In this document: piece after piece, positions 31,815 through 39,910 of the stretch
Layout of the letters: every line of letters starts with the position of its first letter
Position numbering within the stretch: position 1 is the first letter of the stretch
DNA from: Caedibacter sp. 37-49
GTDB taxonomy: Bacteria > Pseudomonadota > Alphaproteobacteria > Caedimonadales > Caedimonadaceae
Direction: 5' to 3'
Assembly (NCBI GenBank): GCA_001898725.1
Contig: MKUV01000060.1
Span: 1 to 41,301, forward strand
DNA length: 41,301 nucleotides
The notes under the pieces: model-generated
Told to the model about the DNA's origin: nothing
Database searches by the model: none
Seen by the model: the letters and a program-made list of their open reading frames with translations, nothing else
Program-made: the position numbers and the translations under genes

Positions 31815-32604
31815 TTTATATTTCTATCCGATTTTAAAAATTAATAAATTAAGCGCGCGTCAAGACGTAGTCTTGCGCTCTATGCCTAACAGCAGAATTT
31901 GTCGGTAGTTCTATAAATGACTGCAAGTTAAAGGGCAGTTATTGTTTTTAAAAAGAGCTATGATAAATTCATCGCTTAAGACTCTCTTAACCATTTTTAG
32001 GCGGAATGTCAATAAAATAGCACAAAATAATGCAGTGTGTGAGTATTAACATATTTGGAAGAGTATCAAATTTATAATTTTTTTGTTTTTGTACTTAATT
32101 TTCTTGATTTTTGAAACTATATATGGTAGCCTGGTTGTAGATGGTCAGAAATGATTTTCTCCCCTTATGAAGGTTTAAAAAAAATCTTCATAATTCTTTC
32201 AAAGATCTTTCAAACTGTCTTAACAAAAACAATAATTCAGGGACTTACAAACCTGAATTGTTAGAAAAGATAAGCCTTTAACACTCTTTTTGAGTGAATG
32301 CCCTTTCTTTGTCTTTTTTCAGGGGTCGATCCCCTTAGAAAAAGAAGCAGAAGATAGACCTGATCAAATACTTCTCTTTGGCTATCGCGAAGCTATAAGA
32401 AAAGTGAAAAGGATATGGGTGTTCTCATGAAGAAGGTATATGAAGAGACAAAGGCAGGAAGATCGTGGGTTTGAAAGAAACCTTCTCTCCTTTATCTCAA
32501 CCTTCTTTAGGAAAAAGGCTTCCCGATTCCTTTCTGTGAGCGACTCTCACAGAAAGGGAAAGGGGCGAACAATAAAAAACAAACCATAAACAGGGAGTAA
32601 TAAA
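31815..32604. other. 790-base intergenic region with several strong hairpins
   Basis: No gene is supported. Hairpins seen: AGCGC/GCGCT with inner AAGAC/GTCTT (31852-31879); AATGACTGC/GCAGTTATT followed by five T (31916-31949, terminator-like on the plus strand with no gene before it); AATTCAGG/CCTGAATT (32234-32259); CACTC/GAGTG (32282-32296); AGGGG/CCCCT extended by CTTTTT/AAAAAG (32313-32344); and CCTTTCTGTGAG/CTCACAGAAAGG with loop CGACT (32529-32557). The second half (32200-32560) is likely transcribed rightwards as RNA or as the leader of the next gene; no convincing promoter was found. Confidence 0.5.
32234..32557 (+). ncRNA. Candidate structured leader or non-coding RNA
   Basis: Four successive stem-loops, the last a 12-bp perfect stem ending 47 bases before a strong ribosome site and ATG at 32605. 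Several short words (GAATGCCC after a first hairpin, TCTTTGGC in the middle, a closing pyrimidine/purine hairpin) occur in the same order in the structured region at 8029-8495, also upstream of a secreted protein gene. The similarity is weak and judged by eye. No T-run follows the last stem, so read-through into the gene is possible. Confidence 0.3.
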
Positions 32605-33066
32605 ATGGATAAATTTGAACAAAAAGAAATGATTAAGAACAGTAAGTGGGAACACGTATGCTCTAAGGCCGCTACTATATTGCAACCAGGGTTTTTGAAG
32701 GGAGATTGGCCGCAACTCTTTCATCGCTGGTGGGATCTCCTCTTTGATTGTACAGGTCGGCAACTATTGGCGATAGGTGAAATCTTTAGGCCATGTGAGA
32801 CCTTCGATGTAGGACCTCGGATGACAAAAGTTAAGAACCCACTTCACCTTCCTGGGATTTGTCCCAGGGATTTAAGGAAACCAGCAGATGTGTTTAGGCA
32901 TCAGAAGGTCCTTAGTGATAAAGCCTATAGAAATACGGAAAATTCTTATCAAAACGATATTTATATTTCTTTTTTCTCAAAGGCGCCCCCACCGTGCAAA
33001 AAAAGTATTTTTAAAATTATGGTTCATATCAATCCTTTATTAATCCTTTTAGAGTCAACTAAGAGG
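32605..33066 (+). other. In-frame 5' extension of the Sel1 gene, of doubtful coding status
   Basis: 154 codons open without a stop from an ATG at 32605 with a very good ribosome site (AGGGAG seven bases before). It begins MDKFEQKEMIKNSKWEHVC and is rich in Trp, Cys, His and Pro, unlike the exported protein that follows. G+C is visibly higher than in the flanks and it contains a hairpin CCTGGGA/TCCCAGG. Either a real N-terminal domain, a separate small gene fused by loss of its stop, or part of a structured leader. Confidence 0.4.
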
Positions 33067-35379
33067 ATGCAAAAGAAAACCTTATTTTATATTATTTTTA
33101 GCATGTTTATCCTTGCTTTTAATCAGGGTAAAGCATCTTCTGTTATTGAAGAGCAACAAGGTAATGGGCCGAGCAAAAAGAAGTTTAAAGCGGTATCTAT
33201 TCCATTAAATTTGTCTGGTATTAAAGGTGAAAAAGCTACTTTTCAAGATAATTCAGCTCCTATTTCATCTCCTCGTCTTATACTTGTTGAAACTCCCGGA
33301 AGTCCTCTTTTTAAACCAGGAGAGTCTCCGAGAGACTGGGATAAACCTTTAAGCGGGACGCCAAGGCAAGAAGAACAACAAAAAACAACTGGTAATGCTC
33401 TTGGTTTAAGAAAAAAATCCTCTGTAGCTCGAATGGTAATACAACATGAACCAGAGTCGTCTCCTCGCGCACCTAAAACGCCACGACAAGAAGATTATGA
33501 TAATCCTTTAAAACAAGCTTTTGAAAAGGGATTAGAATGCCAAAAGAAAGGTAAATTAGAGAAGGCGCTTAAATATTTTCAAGAAGCTTTTGCTTATAAG
33601 CCTGAAGTCGCCTCAAAAAAAATTGGTGAAGTGGCCTATGGTTTAGGAGTAGGTCCGATGTCCGAATTCCAAGTTACACAAGATATTCAAAAATGTAAGA
33701 TTGCTTTTCTATACTTTAAAACTGCGGATAATTATCAATATGAAGCTGCAAGAAAGGGATTGTTAAAGTCAGCTAAAGCACTTGCTGTACATGCTTTGAA
33801 ATCAAGCGATTATGAGGAAGCAAAGGAGTTATTTATCATTGGCGCTGAGAGAAATGATATTAAAAGTCTCTTAAATTTAGGAAACCTTATAAAAGAAAAA
33901 AATTTAGAAAATTCCTTGGCAAAACACCCTTGGACTGCTGCAAAATGTTACAAACGAGCTGCTTTGCTCCGAAGTCATGAAGGTCAGATTAAGTATGCTC
34001 AGTGGGCTGAGCAACTCGTTGTAGAAGAAAAAGCAAAGACCCAGGCGCCCCGCCTTTTATATGAAGCAATCGTTTTTTATGAAATGGCTCTTGGAAGAGG
34101 TTGTCTTTTAGATGATCCAAAAATGATTCAAGAACGACGAGAGCAAAAAATATATATAGAAAAACTTTTCAATAATGGAAAAACTCTATTTGAGAAAAAT
34201 AATTTTGTTGGTGCTATTTCCCGTTTAGAAATAGCAGCTAAAAAAGGACATCTTACGGCAAAATTATTAATGGCTCAAGCATATGAAAGAATTGGAAAAA
34301 TAGCAGAAGCAAAAAAGCTATATGAAGAATTAGCTGAATTAGATGATCCTGAAGCTCTTTGTGCACTTGCTCGTTTAAATGAAGAAGATTTTTATGAAAC
34401 TGAAAGTTTATTGAAAAAAGCAATTTATTTAAATTATCCAATGGCTTATTTTGATCTGGGAATTTTATATGCACGTTATGCGCGCCAACTTGAAGCAGAA
34501 AAATCAGGCGATAATGCATCTAAATATTATTACAAAGCGATCTGCTGCTACCAAGATTTTTTGAAAAATGAAGATCAAAATAAACCAGAACATAACGCAG
34601 AAGCTAAATTTAATCTTAGTCTTTTATTTAAGTGGAATGGGCGTATTGGAGAGACACGCGAGTATACAAAAGCTTCGGCTTTAATGGGGCATCCTCAAGC
34701 CATGCACAATTATGCCGTATTTCTGGGAGGAGAAGGAAGAAAAAATCGTGCTAAGACTTGGTTTGAAAAAGCAGCAATCAAAGGATTTTCAGCGGCACAA
34801 GTGGCTATGGCAGAAATTGAAACAGAAAATGGAAATATTGTTGAAGCAGCTAAGTGGTATCAACAAGCGAAATTTAATAATTATCCCGGAATAGAAAGTA
34901 TCTTAGAGACTTTTTTGCAAGAGCAACTTGCAAAACATCTGAGTGGTTTAGATGGAAAAGACAAGGACGCTTGCTTTGTTCTCGGTGTCCTCTATAAAGT
35001 TCAAGAAAACCTAAAAATGGCTAAAAAATGCTTAAAAATCTCTGCTCAACAAGACCATATTAAAGCAGCATTTGAGCTAGGTCTTTTGTATGAAGAAGAA
35101 CACAATATTCAAAAGGCGTTAGTATGGCAAGAAAAAGGAGCAAGTGGGGAAGGCAAGGCATTAGCTCATTGGGCGGGGCTTTTTTATATGAACAGTTTAG
35201 ATGCTAAAGATAAAGAAAAAGCTCTTGAAGCCTTAGAAGGCGCGTGCGAAAAAGGATATCTTGAAGGCTACTTAGATTTAGCCCGACGTCTTGAGGCTGC
35301 AAAAAGAGAGAAAAAGGCAGAATTTTTCTATCAAAAAGACAAAGAGTTGAGAGAAAAATTGGCAAATTCTCACCCTTAA
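33067..35379 (+). CDS. Secreted Sel1/TPR-repeat protein
   Basis: 770 residues from ATG 33067, which opens a signal peptide (MQKKTLFYIIFSMFILAFNQ, cleavage near GKA-SS). A disordered Ser/Pro segment follows (about 25-150: SPRLILVETPGSPLFKPGES, RAPKTPRQE), then tandem alpha-helical Sel1/TPR repeats to the end, for example EKGLECQKKGKLEKALKYF, AKLLMAQAYERIGKIAEA, AMHNYAVFLGGEGRKNRAK, AAFELGLLYEEEHNIQKALV. Sel1 proteins mediate protein contacts and many in intracellular bacteria act on host processes; that role is inferred. The start is uncertain: AGAGG abuts the ATG directly, which is too close, and the open frame continues to an ATG at 32605 with an excellent ribosome site. If that is used, the hydrophobic stretch becomes an internal segment. 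Confidence 0.8.
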   Translation: MQKKTLFYIIFSMFILAFNQGKASSVIEEQQGNGPSKKKFKAVSIPLNLSGIKGEKATFQDNSAPISSPRLILVETPGSPLFKPGESPRDWDKPLSGTPRQEEQQKTTGNALGLRKKSSVARMVIQHEPESSPRAPKTPRQEDYDNPLKQAFEKGLECQKKGKLEKALKYFQEAFAYKPEVASKKIGEVAYGLGVGPMSEFQVTQDIQKCKIAFLYFKTADNYQYEAARKGLLKSAKALAVHALKSSDYEEAKELFIIGAERNDIKSLLNLGNLIKEKNLENSLAKHPWTAAKCYKRAALLRSHEGQIKYAQWAEQLVVEEKAKTQAPRLLYEAIVFYEMALGRGCLLDDPKMIQERREQKIYIEKLFNNGKTLFEKNNFVGAISRLEIAAKKGHLTAKLLMAQAYERIGKIAEAKKLYEELAELDDPEALCALARLNEEDFYETESLLKKAIYLNYPMAYFDLGILYARYARQLEAEKSGDNASKYYYKAICCYQDFLKNEDQNKPEHNAEAKFNLSLLFKWNGRIGETREYTKASALMGHPQAMHNYAVFLGGEGRKNRAKTWFEKAAIKGFSAAQVAMAEIETENGNIVEAAKWYQQAKFNNYPGIESILETFLQEQLAKHLSGLDGKDKDACFVLGVLYKVQENLKMAKKCLKISAQQDHIKAAFELGLLYEEEHNIQKALVWQEKGASGEGKALAHWAGLFYMNSLDAKDKEKALEALEGACEKGYLEGYLDLARRLEAAKREKKAEFFYQKDKELREKLANSHP

Positions 35380-35478
35380 ATAAATATTCTAGGAAAATTT
35401 TATTCAATAATTCTTTAATCTTTTTACAAGATACTATCTTTGTTACAGTTGTGTTTATGAAGGATAGGGAGAATTTAA

Positions 35479-36429
35479 ATGACACAAACAGTCAATCCGC
35501 AGATTCAGCAATTTTTAGATCAATTTAATGCGTTTATGTTAACGCAGCCGAAACAAATTCCGATTGAAGCTGGGCGTTTGGCTTATGAACACTTTTCGAT
35601 TATGCAAAGCGGAATACCTTTACGCTTGCGTCGTGTTGAAGATTTAACAATTCCTGTGTCCAACGGCAGTACACAAATTCCTGTTCGCATTTATACACCG
35701 CAACTTGGTGTAAAGTTACCAGCTCTCGTTTATTATCATGGTGGCGGATGGCAACGAGGAAGTATCACAACGCATGATTCGATCTGTCGTAATTTAGCCG
35801 TAAAAGCCAATTGTATTGTTATGTCTGTAGAGTGGCGTTTGGCTCCAGAGCATAAGTTCCCAACTGGACTTGAAGATTGCTGGGATGCTTATCATTGGTT
35901 TTTAGAGCATGGCCCAAAAGACTACAACGTTGATCCACAGCGTATTGCTATTGGTGGCGATAGCGCTGGTGGAAACATGACGGCTGTGACGATTCAAAGA
36001 TTAAGAAATGAGAATAAGCAGTTACCAAAGTTTCAACTATTGCTTTATGCGGCGTTGGATTTAGGATGTAGCATGCCTTCTTATAAGACTTATGCAGATG
36101 GATACTTCTTAAGTGCTGAGCATGTTCAATATTATGTTGATCACTACCTTAATTCAGGCTCAGAAGTCGATGATCCAAGAGCATCTCCATTGCGTGCTAA
36201 AGATCTTTCGGGACTGCCTGCAACGCATGTTGTGACGGCTGGGTTTGATCCTTTAAGAGCTGAAGGACAAGCTTATTATGAAAAGTTGAAGCAATTTGGC
36301 GTTCCTGCAACCTATCAATGTTATGAATCAATGATTCATGCGTTCTTACATATGACAGGAACAGTGCCAGAAGTGAATAAGATTATTGATGAAATTGCTG
36401 CTCGCTTAAAAGAAGGCTTAAGTGCTTAA
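35479..36429 (+). CDS. Alpha/beta-hydrolase, hormone-sensitive-lipase-type esterase
   Basis: 316 residues. The HSL/GDXG family signatures are intact: oxyanion-hole HGGG in LVYYHGGGWQRGS near 88-100, nucleophile Ser in IGGDSAGGNMT near 156-166, Asp in TAGFDPLRAEG near 254, and His in ESMIHAFLHM near 286. Family members hydrolyse short-chain esters; the natural substrate is unknown. No signal peptide, so it is cytoplasmic. ATG at 35479 with AGGGAG upstream. Its 3' end overlaps the convergent esterase gene by 12 bases. Confidence 0.92.
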   Translation: MTQTVNPQIQQFLDQFNAFMLTQPKQIPIEAGRLAYEHFSIMQSGIPLRLRRVEDLTIPVSNGSTQIPVRIYTPQLGVKLPALVYYHGGGWQRGSITTHDSICRNLAVKANCIVMSVEWRLAPEHKFPTGLEDCWDAYHWFLEHGPKDYNVDPQRIAIGGDSAGGNMTAVTIQRLRNENKQLPKFQLLLYAALDLGCSMPSYKTYADGYFLSAEHVQYYVDHYLNSGSEVDDPRASPLRAKDLSGLPATHVVTAGFDPLRAEGQAYYEKLKQFGVPATYQCYESMIHAFLHMTGTVPEVNKIIDEIAARLKEGLSA

Positions 36430-37428
36430 GGCTTGTGCCATAAGCGGTAAGCTACGATCAAGACGGTAGTCAAGACCTGAATGGTTATCAGGAAATTCTT
36501 CAAATATATGAGAAATTTGGTAATCATTCAGCAAGTTACTTAAGCGTCTTGCGCCAAAATGAAGATAGTGTTGGTCATAAATGCCACAATCTAAAAAGAT
36601 AAATTTCATTGTTCTAAGGTTGATGGCGTATTGGGGCAGCATTTCTAAAGGATCCCATTGAAGCCAATTTGCCCATCTTTCAGGAATTAATTCTGCTGTT
36701 TTTAGGGTTACAGGAAGTTGAATGCCACAATATTCATTTGGGTTAGGATCATAGCTTGCTGCCATTGCTAGTATCATAAGCGTGGTAAAGTCCTCACTTT
36801 TCAATTTTGGCGCGGTTTGAATTTTTGTTAAAAATTTTTCATATGAACCACCATAATTCTCTAGATTCATTAGAGCTTTTGGAAGTTCTGATAAATATAC
36901 CCATTCAAACCCCATATCGCCTGAGTGACAGGCAATTGCCGACCAAATTGTTGAATGGCGCATCCCATTAACGAGTGCCCCATAGCCGCCAGAAGATTTT
37001 CCGATAAGCCCACGCTTCCCGGGACCGCCACACGGGAAATTAGTTTCAAGCACGGAAAGTAAATCATCCTTTAAAAAATTCTCGTAATTACCCATGGCTA
37101 AGCTGTTGATATACTGATTGCCTCCAAGTGAAGTAAAACAATGTGGAAATGCGACAATAACTGGTGGCATTCCTTCTGCAATAAGGCGGTCGAGGCGTTC
37201 TGGCATTGATTCTCGAAAACCTTGCCACCCAATTCTGCCTAGTCCAGAATTACCGAAGGCCGCGAGTTCAATAATGAGAGGATAGTGATTCTCAGAATGG
37301 TAGCCAGAAGGAAGATAAACAGGGCAGTGGCGAACAGGTGAATCCCCTAATAAATTATTTGCAAGCGCTTCAGAATAAACTTCAATGAATTCTAGTTGTC
37401 CTTGAGGTTGAGGCTTTGTAACAAGCAT
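36418..37428 (-). CDS. Putative esterase (esterase D/enterochelin-esterase-like fold)
   Basis: 336 residues. An alpha/beta-hydrolase with VYLPSGYHSENHYPLIIELA near 38-57, nucleophile Ser in LIGKSSGGYGAL near 142-153, a likely acid in FLDCGIYDQHY near 285-295 and His in EFPDNHSGLDYR near 314-325. This pattern fits the putative-esterase family, which includes S-formylglutathione hydrolases and siderophore esterases; the actual substrate is not evident. No signal peptide. It starts 16 bases after the SCO1 stop and is probably cotranscribed with it. AAAGGAA precedes the ATG. Having two unrelated hydrolases tail to tail is probably chance. Confidence 0.87.
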   Translation of the reverse strand: MLVTKPQPQGQLEFIEVYSEALANNLLGDSPVRHCPVYLPSGYHSENHYPLIIELAAFGNSGLGRIGWQGFRESMPERLDRLIAEGMPPVIVAFPHCFTSLGGNQYINSLAMGNYENFLKDDLLSVLETNFPCGGPGKRGLIGKSSGGYGALVNGMRHSTIWSAIACHSGDMGFEWVYLSELPKALMNLENYGGSYEKFLTKIQTAPKLKSEDFTTLMILAMAASYDPNPNEYCGIQLPVTLKTAELIPERWANWLQWDPLEMLPQYAINLRTMKFIFLDCGIYDQHYLHFGARRLSNLLNDYQISHIFEEFPDNHSGLDYRLDRSLPLMAQALST

Positions 37429-37444
37429 TGAAAATTCCTTTACC

Positions 37445-38065
37445 CTATAAAATCTTCATAAGAGCTTTTTGAAGCTCTCTAGGGGGCGTCAAATGATTGA
37501 AATGGGCAATAAAGCGTCCTTGGCGATCCATGATATAAATGATTGATGTATGATCCATCAAATACTCCGTTGTGGTCTCATCAGGTTCTACCTTCGCACC
37601 GTGCACCCTATATGCTTTCATTACAGCCTGAATTTGCTGTTCTGAACCTGTGAGCATAACGAAACGTGAATGATAATTTTCGCGATAACGGGCTAAATGC
37701 TGAACCGTATCACGTTCAGGATCGATAGTAATGAATAAAGGTTGAATTTCCTTTGCTTTTGTTCCTAATGCTTCTAAGGCTTGAGACATGTTGTAAAGAG
37801 CACTAGGGCAGATGTCCGGACAAAAGCTATAGCCAAAATAAACAAGAAGTATCTTTCCTTTAAAATCCGCTTCTGTGCGAGGTTGCCCTTCATGATCAAT
37901 TAAGGAAAATGTGCCGCCAATCTCAGGTGTGCCATAATCCTTTTCTTGAGGTAAAATAATAGCTGTTTCAGAAGGAAAAGCGCGAGGTCGTGTATTTAAA
38001 TAACCAAGCCAGGCTCCACCAGCAAGACAAATAAATATGACGATTAAAATTGCAATACGACGCAT
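37445..38065 (-). CDS. SCO1/SenC-family copper protein
   Basis: 206 residues. One N-terminal membrane anchor (RIAILIVIFICLAGGAWLGY) followed by a periplasmic thioredoxin-like domain: GGTFSLIDHEGQPRTEADFK near 50-69, copper-binding CPDIC in YFGYSFCPDICPSAL near 76-90, TIDPERDT near 112, and the copper-ligand His in YLMDHTSIIYIMD near 167-179. SCO proteins deliver copper to the CuA centre of cytochrome c oxidase, so an aa3-type oxidase is expected elsewhere. First gene of a two-gene unit with the esterase; divergent from the Sel1-like gene at 38212. Confidence 0.95.
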   Translation of the reverse strand: MRRIAILIVIFICLAGGAWLGYLNTRPRAFPSETAIILPQEKDYGTPEIGGTFSLIDHEGQPRTEADFKGKILLVYFGYSFCPDICPSALYNMSQALEALGTKAKEIQPLFITIDPERDTVQHLARYRENYHSRFVMLTGSEQQIQAVMKAYRVHGAKVEPDETTTEYLMDHTSIIYIMDRQGRFIAHFNHLTPPRELQKALMKIL

Positions 38066-38141
38066 TAGTTATAGGGGCTTTTTAAATTGAGAAGCTTTAA
38101 TGGTATCTGAAAAATATCATTTTTCCTAGAGATAAATATGG

Positions 38142-38169
38142 TTGACATTCTTATACAAAAATTTAGACT
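38142..38169 (+). promoter_or_regulatory. Predicted promoter of the 38212 gene
   Basis: TTGACA (38142-38147), 16 bases, TAGACT (38164-38169), about 43 bases before the start codon. The -35 is a perfect consensus. Confidence 0.55.
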
Positions 38170-38211
38170 TCTAATATTGTCCTTACATCTTTTTAACTAA
38201 GGAGCTCATCT

Positions 38212-39471
38212 ATGAAAGCAAAAGTCCTCCCCCTTATTACAAGTTCTTTTCTTGTGTTATCAATATACTCAGCTCAAGCATTTAATACCCTTGATAATGA
38301 ATCACCTCGATATAAGATGCCAAAAAGATATCATCATCTTAAGGAACTTAAGAATGAAGCTCTTAGAGAGGCTAGAAAAGAAGCGCAAGAGTCGCGTGGC
38401 GTAAAATATGTTGGTTTTCGTAATACAATTGAAATTCATGCCATTGATTTTGAAAAAGAATGGAACGAAGATTCTAAAGAAAATATCCAAGTTTCAAAAT
38501 CTACAGTTAATCCTTCAACGAAACCAAAACTCGAAAAAAGGCTAGCAGTACCTAAGTTAAAGCTTACCGAAGAGAGAGTCATATCAAGTGATGTTGAGGA
38601 AAATAAGGTAATAAAGCCTGAAAATTCAACCCAGCACAAACGCGGGGCAGGAAATATTGTAAACCTAGAACAGCTTTTTGCAAAACCCTTAAGTCCAAGA
38701 GCTCAAGAACAATTAAATACTATGGTGGGAAGAGTATCTATTGAAAAAGCATCAATAGAAGGCCTGACAACCTGGGCAAAGCTTGGTAATATTTCAGCTC
38801 AACATGAATTAGGTGGCCGCTTAATGAATCGAAAGCCATTAACTGCTTTAAAATGGATTGGTAAAGCTGTTGAACAAGGCGATGAACAAAGTGTCGCTTT
38901 ACAAGCAAAAATATTGGATAGACTTGAAAAGCGTCATGCGAGAATCATAGCACTTCATGATCACCATTTTAGGAAGAAAATAAGGTCAGAAATTGAAAAT
39001 CCTTGTCTTCCTGCACAAGTGCCTCTTTTCCCTTTTTCTGGCGAAAAAATCGGAGATAATCAAGTCTGGAAGAAATGGTACATGCAAGCAAGTCTTATAT
39101 TAACGGACGATCCTTTTAATCCTGAAGCTAAAAATTTGCTAGATGCTGTAAGTCAACTTAAGCCAAGTTTTAAAGACGCTTATTTTCGTCTCTATTTAGT
39201 AGAGCTTGCTAAAGGAAATAAAGAGGAGGCGATGATTTACCTTAAAAAAGCAGCGTTAGGACCTAAAGGATTGGATGTTGCGCAATATCAAATGGGATTG
39301 CACTTATTAAAGCAAGGCCGACAAATAGCCGCTGAAAGGTGGCTAAAAAAGGCTTCTGATCAAAAATATTGGTTGGCAGACGAGGAACTTAAGAAACTGT
39401 ATTCTGAAAAGAAGGAAATGTTAGAGAAAATCTTAAATGAACACAATCGTTCTATAAAGATTAATCCCTAA
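38212..39471 (+). CDS. Secreted Sel1-like repeat protein
   Basis: 419 residues. Signal peptide MKAKVLPLITSSFLVLSIYS with cleavage after SAQA. A basic, probably disordered segment (about 30-150) is followed by Sel1-like helical repeats: GLTTWAKLGNISAQHELGGR near 185-204, ALKWIGKAVEQGDEQSVAL near 213-231, AYFRLYLVELAKGNKEEAMI near 325-344, and VAQYQMGLHLLKQGRQIAAE near 360-379. It shares the type of architecture, but not close sequence, with the 770-residue protein at 33067, and the motif SPRAQ with the Ser-rich protein at 28022. ATG 38212 follows AAGGAG. Closed by a strong terminator. Function unknown; host interaction is inference. Confidence 0.78.
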   Translation: MKAKVLPLITSSFLVLSIYSAQAFNTLDNESPRYKMPKRYHHLKELKNEALREARKEAQESRGVKYVGFRNTIEIHAIDFEKEWNEDSKENIQVSKSTVNPSTKPKLEKRLAVPKLKLTEERVISSDVEENKVIKPENSTQHKRGAGNIVNLEQLFAKPLSPRAQEQLNTMVGRVSIEKASIEGLTTWAKLGNISAQHELGGRLMNRKPLTALKWIGKAVEQGDEQSVALQAKILDRLEKRHARIIALHDHHFRKKIRSEIENPCLPAQVPLFPFSGEKIGDNQVWKKWYMQASLILTDDPFNPEAKNLLDAVSQLKPSFKDAYFRLYLVELAKGNKEEAMIYLKKAALGPKGLDVAQYQMGLHLLKQGRQIAAERWLKKASDQKYWLADEELKKLYSEKKEMLEKILNEHNRSIKINP

Positions 39472-39487
39472 ATTCTTGCATCCTAGT

Positions 39488-39522
39488 AAAAGCCGAGAAG
39501 CGAGAGTTTCTCGGCTTTTTTA
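39488..39522 (+). terminator. Rho-independent terminator after the Sel1-like gene
   Basis: AAAAGCCGAGAA and TTCTCGGCTTTT form a 12-bp stem with an 8-base loop and a T-run at 39516-39521, 17 bases after the stop codon. Confidence 0.92.
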
Positions 39523-39559
39523 GTATGTGAAAATGGATATAAGATTTTATTTTTAGATG

Positions 39560-39587
39560 TTGACGCATTCATCCTTTTTGCTATCTT
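39560..39587 (+). promoter_or_regulatory. Predicted promoter of the riboswitch-MFS transcript
   Basis: TTGACG (39560-39565), 16 bases, TATCTT (39582-39587). Transcription would begin near 39594, just at the start of the riboswitch P1 stem. Confidence 0.55.
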
Positions 39588-39593
39588 CATAAA

Positions 39594-39773
39594 AATTAAT
39601 TTTAAGGTCCAGAGGTACTTTTCTCTGTTTAAAAGGGAATCTAGTAAGCTAACTTTAGAGCTTTCCTTGCAACTGTGCTTGGTGCGCGTTCTTTTTGATA
39701 TATTATGGGGAAATTTCCCTGAGAAGACAGAAAAGAGCATCGGAATCCAAAAGTCAGGAGACCTGCCTAATAA
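39594..39773 (+). ncRNA. Cobalamin (B12) riboswitch
   Basis: About 180 bases with the landmark elements of the class in the right order: TTAAAAGGGAATCTAG (about 39629-39644, cf. the conserved GGGAA block), TTGCAACTGTG (39667-39677, cf. the CGCAACTGT core), a variable peripheral helix with GGGGAAATTTCCC (39707-39719), and the B12 box AGTCAGGAGACCTGCC (39752-39767). AT-rich ends can pair as P1. It lies in the leader of the MFS gene at 39911 with no other gene between except a 36-codon frame. Ligand-bound aptamers of this class normally turn expression off; here no terminator follows the box, so control may be at translation. Confidence 0.9.
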
Positions 39774-39775
39774 TT

Positions 39776-39886
39776 ATGAATGAAGACATAAGTTGGTTTG
39801 CAGTGGTGAAAGCGTGTGGAATATATTTAATGCTTTTATTAGGCTCTCTCAGTTTTAAGATCATTTGTTCATGTGTGTTAATGTAA
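39776..39886 (+). CDS. Possible 36-residue membrane microprotein or leader ORF
   Basis: Begins with ATG nine bases after the B12 box and reads MNEDISWFAVVKACGIYLML, then LLGSLSFKIICSCVLM; largely hydrophobic with one likely membrane helix. It ends 24 bases before the MFS start. No ribosome site except the GGAG inside the B12 box 15 bases upstream, which is too distant to be convincing. It could couple riboswitch state to transporter translation, be a small subunit, or be a chance frame. Confidence 0.3.
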   Translation: MNEDISWFAVVKACGIYLMLLLGSLSFKIICSCVLM

Positions 39887-39910
39887 AAAAAGATTAGGAG
39901 CCCTCAATAA

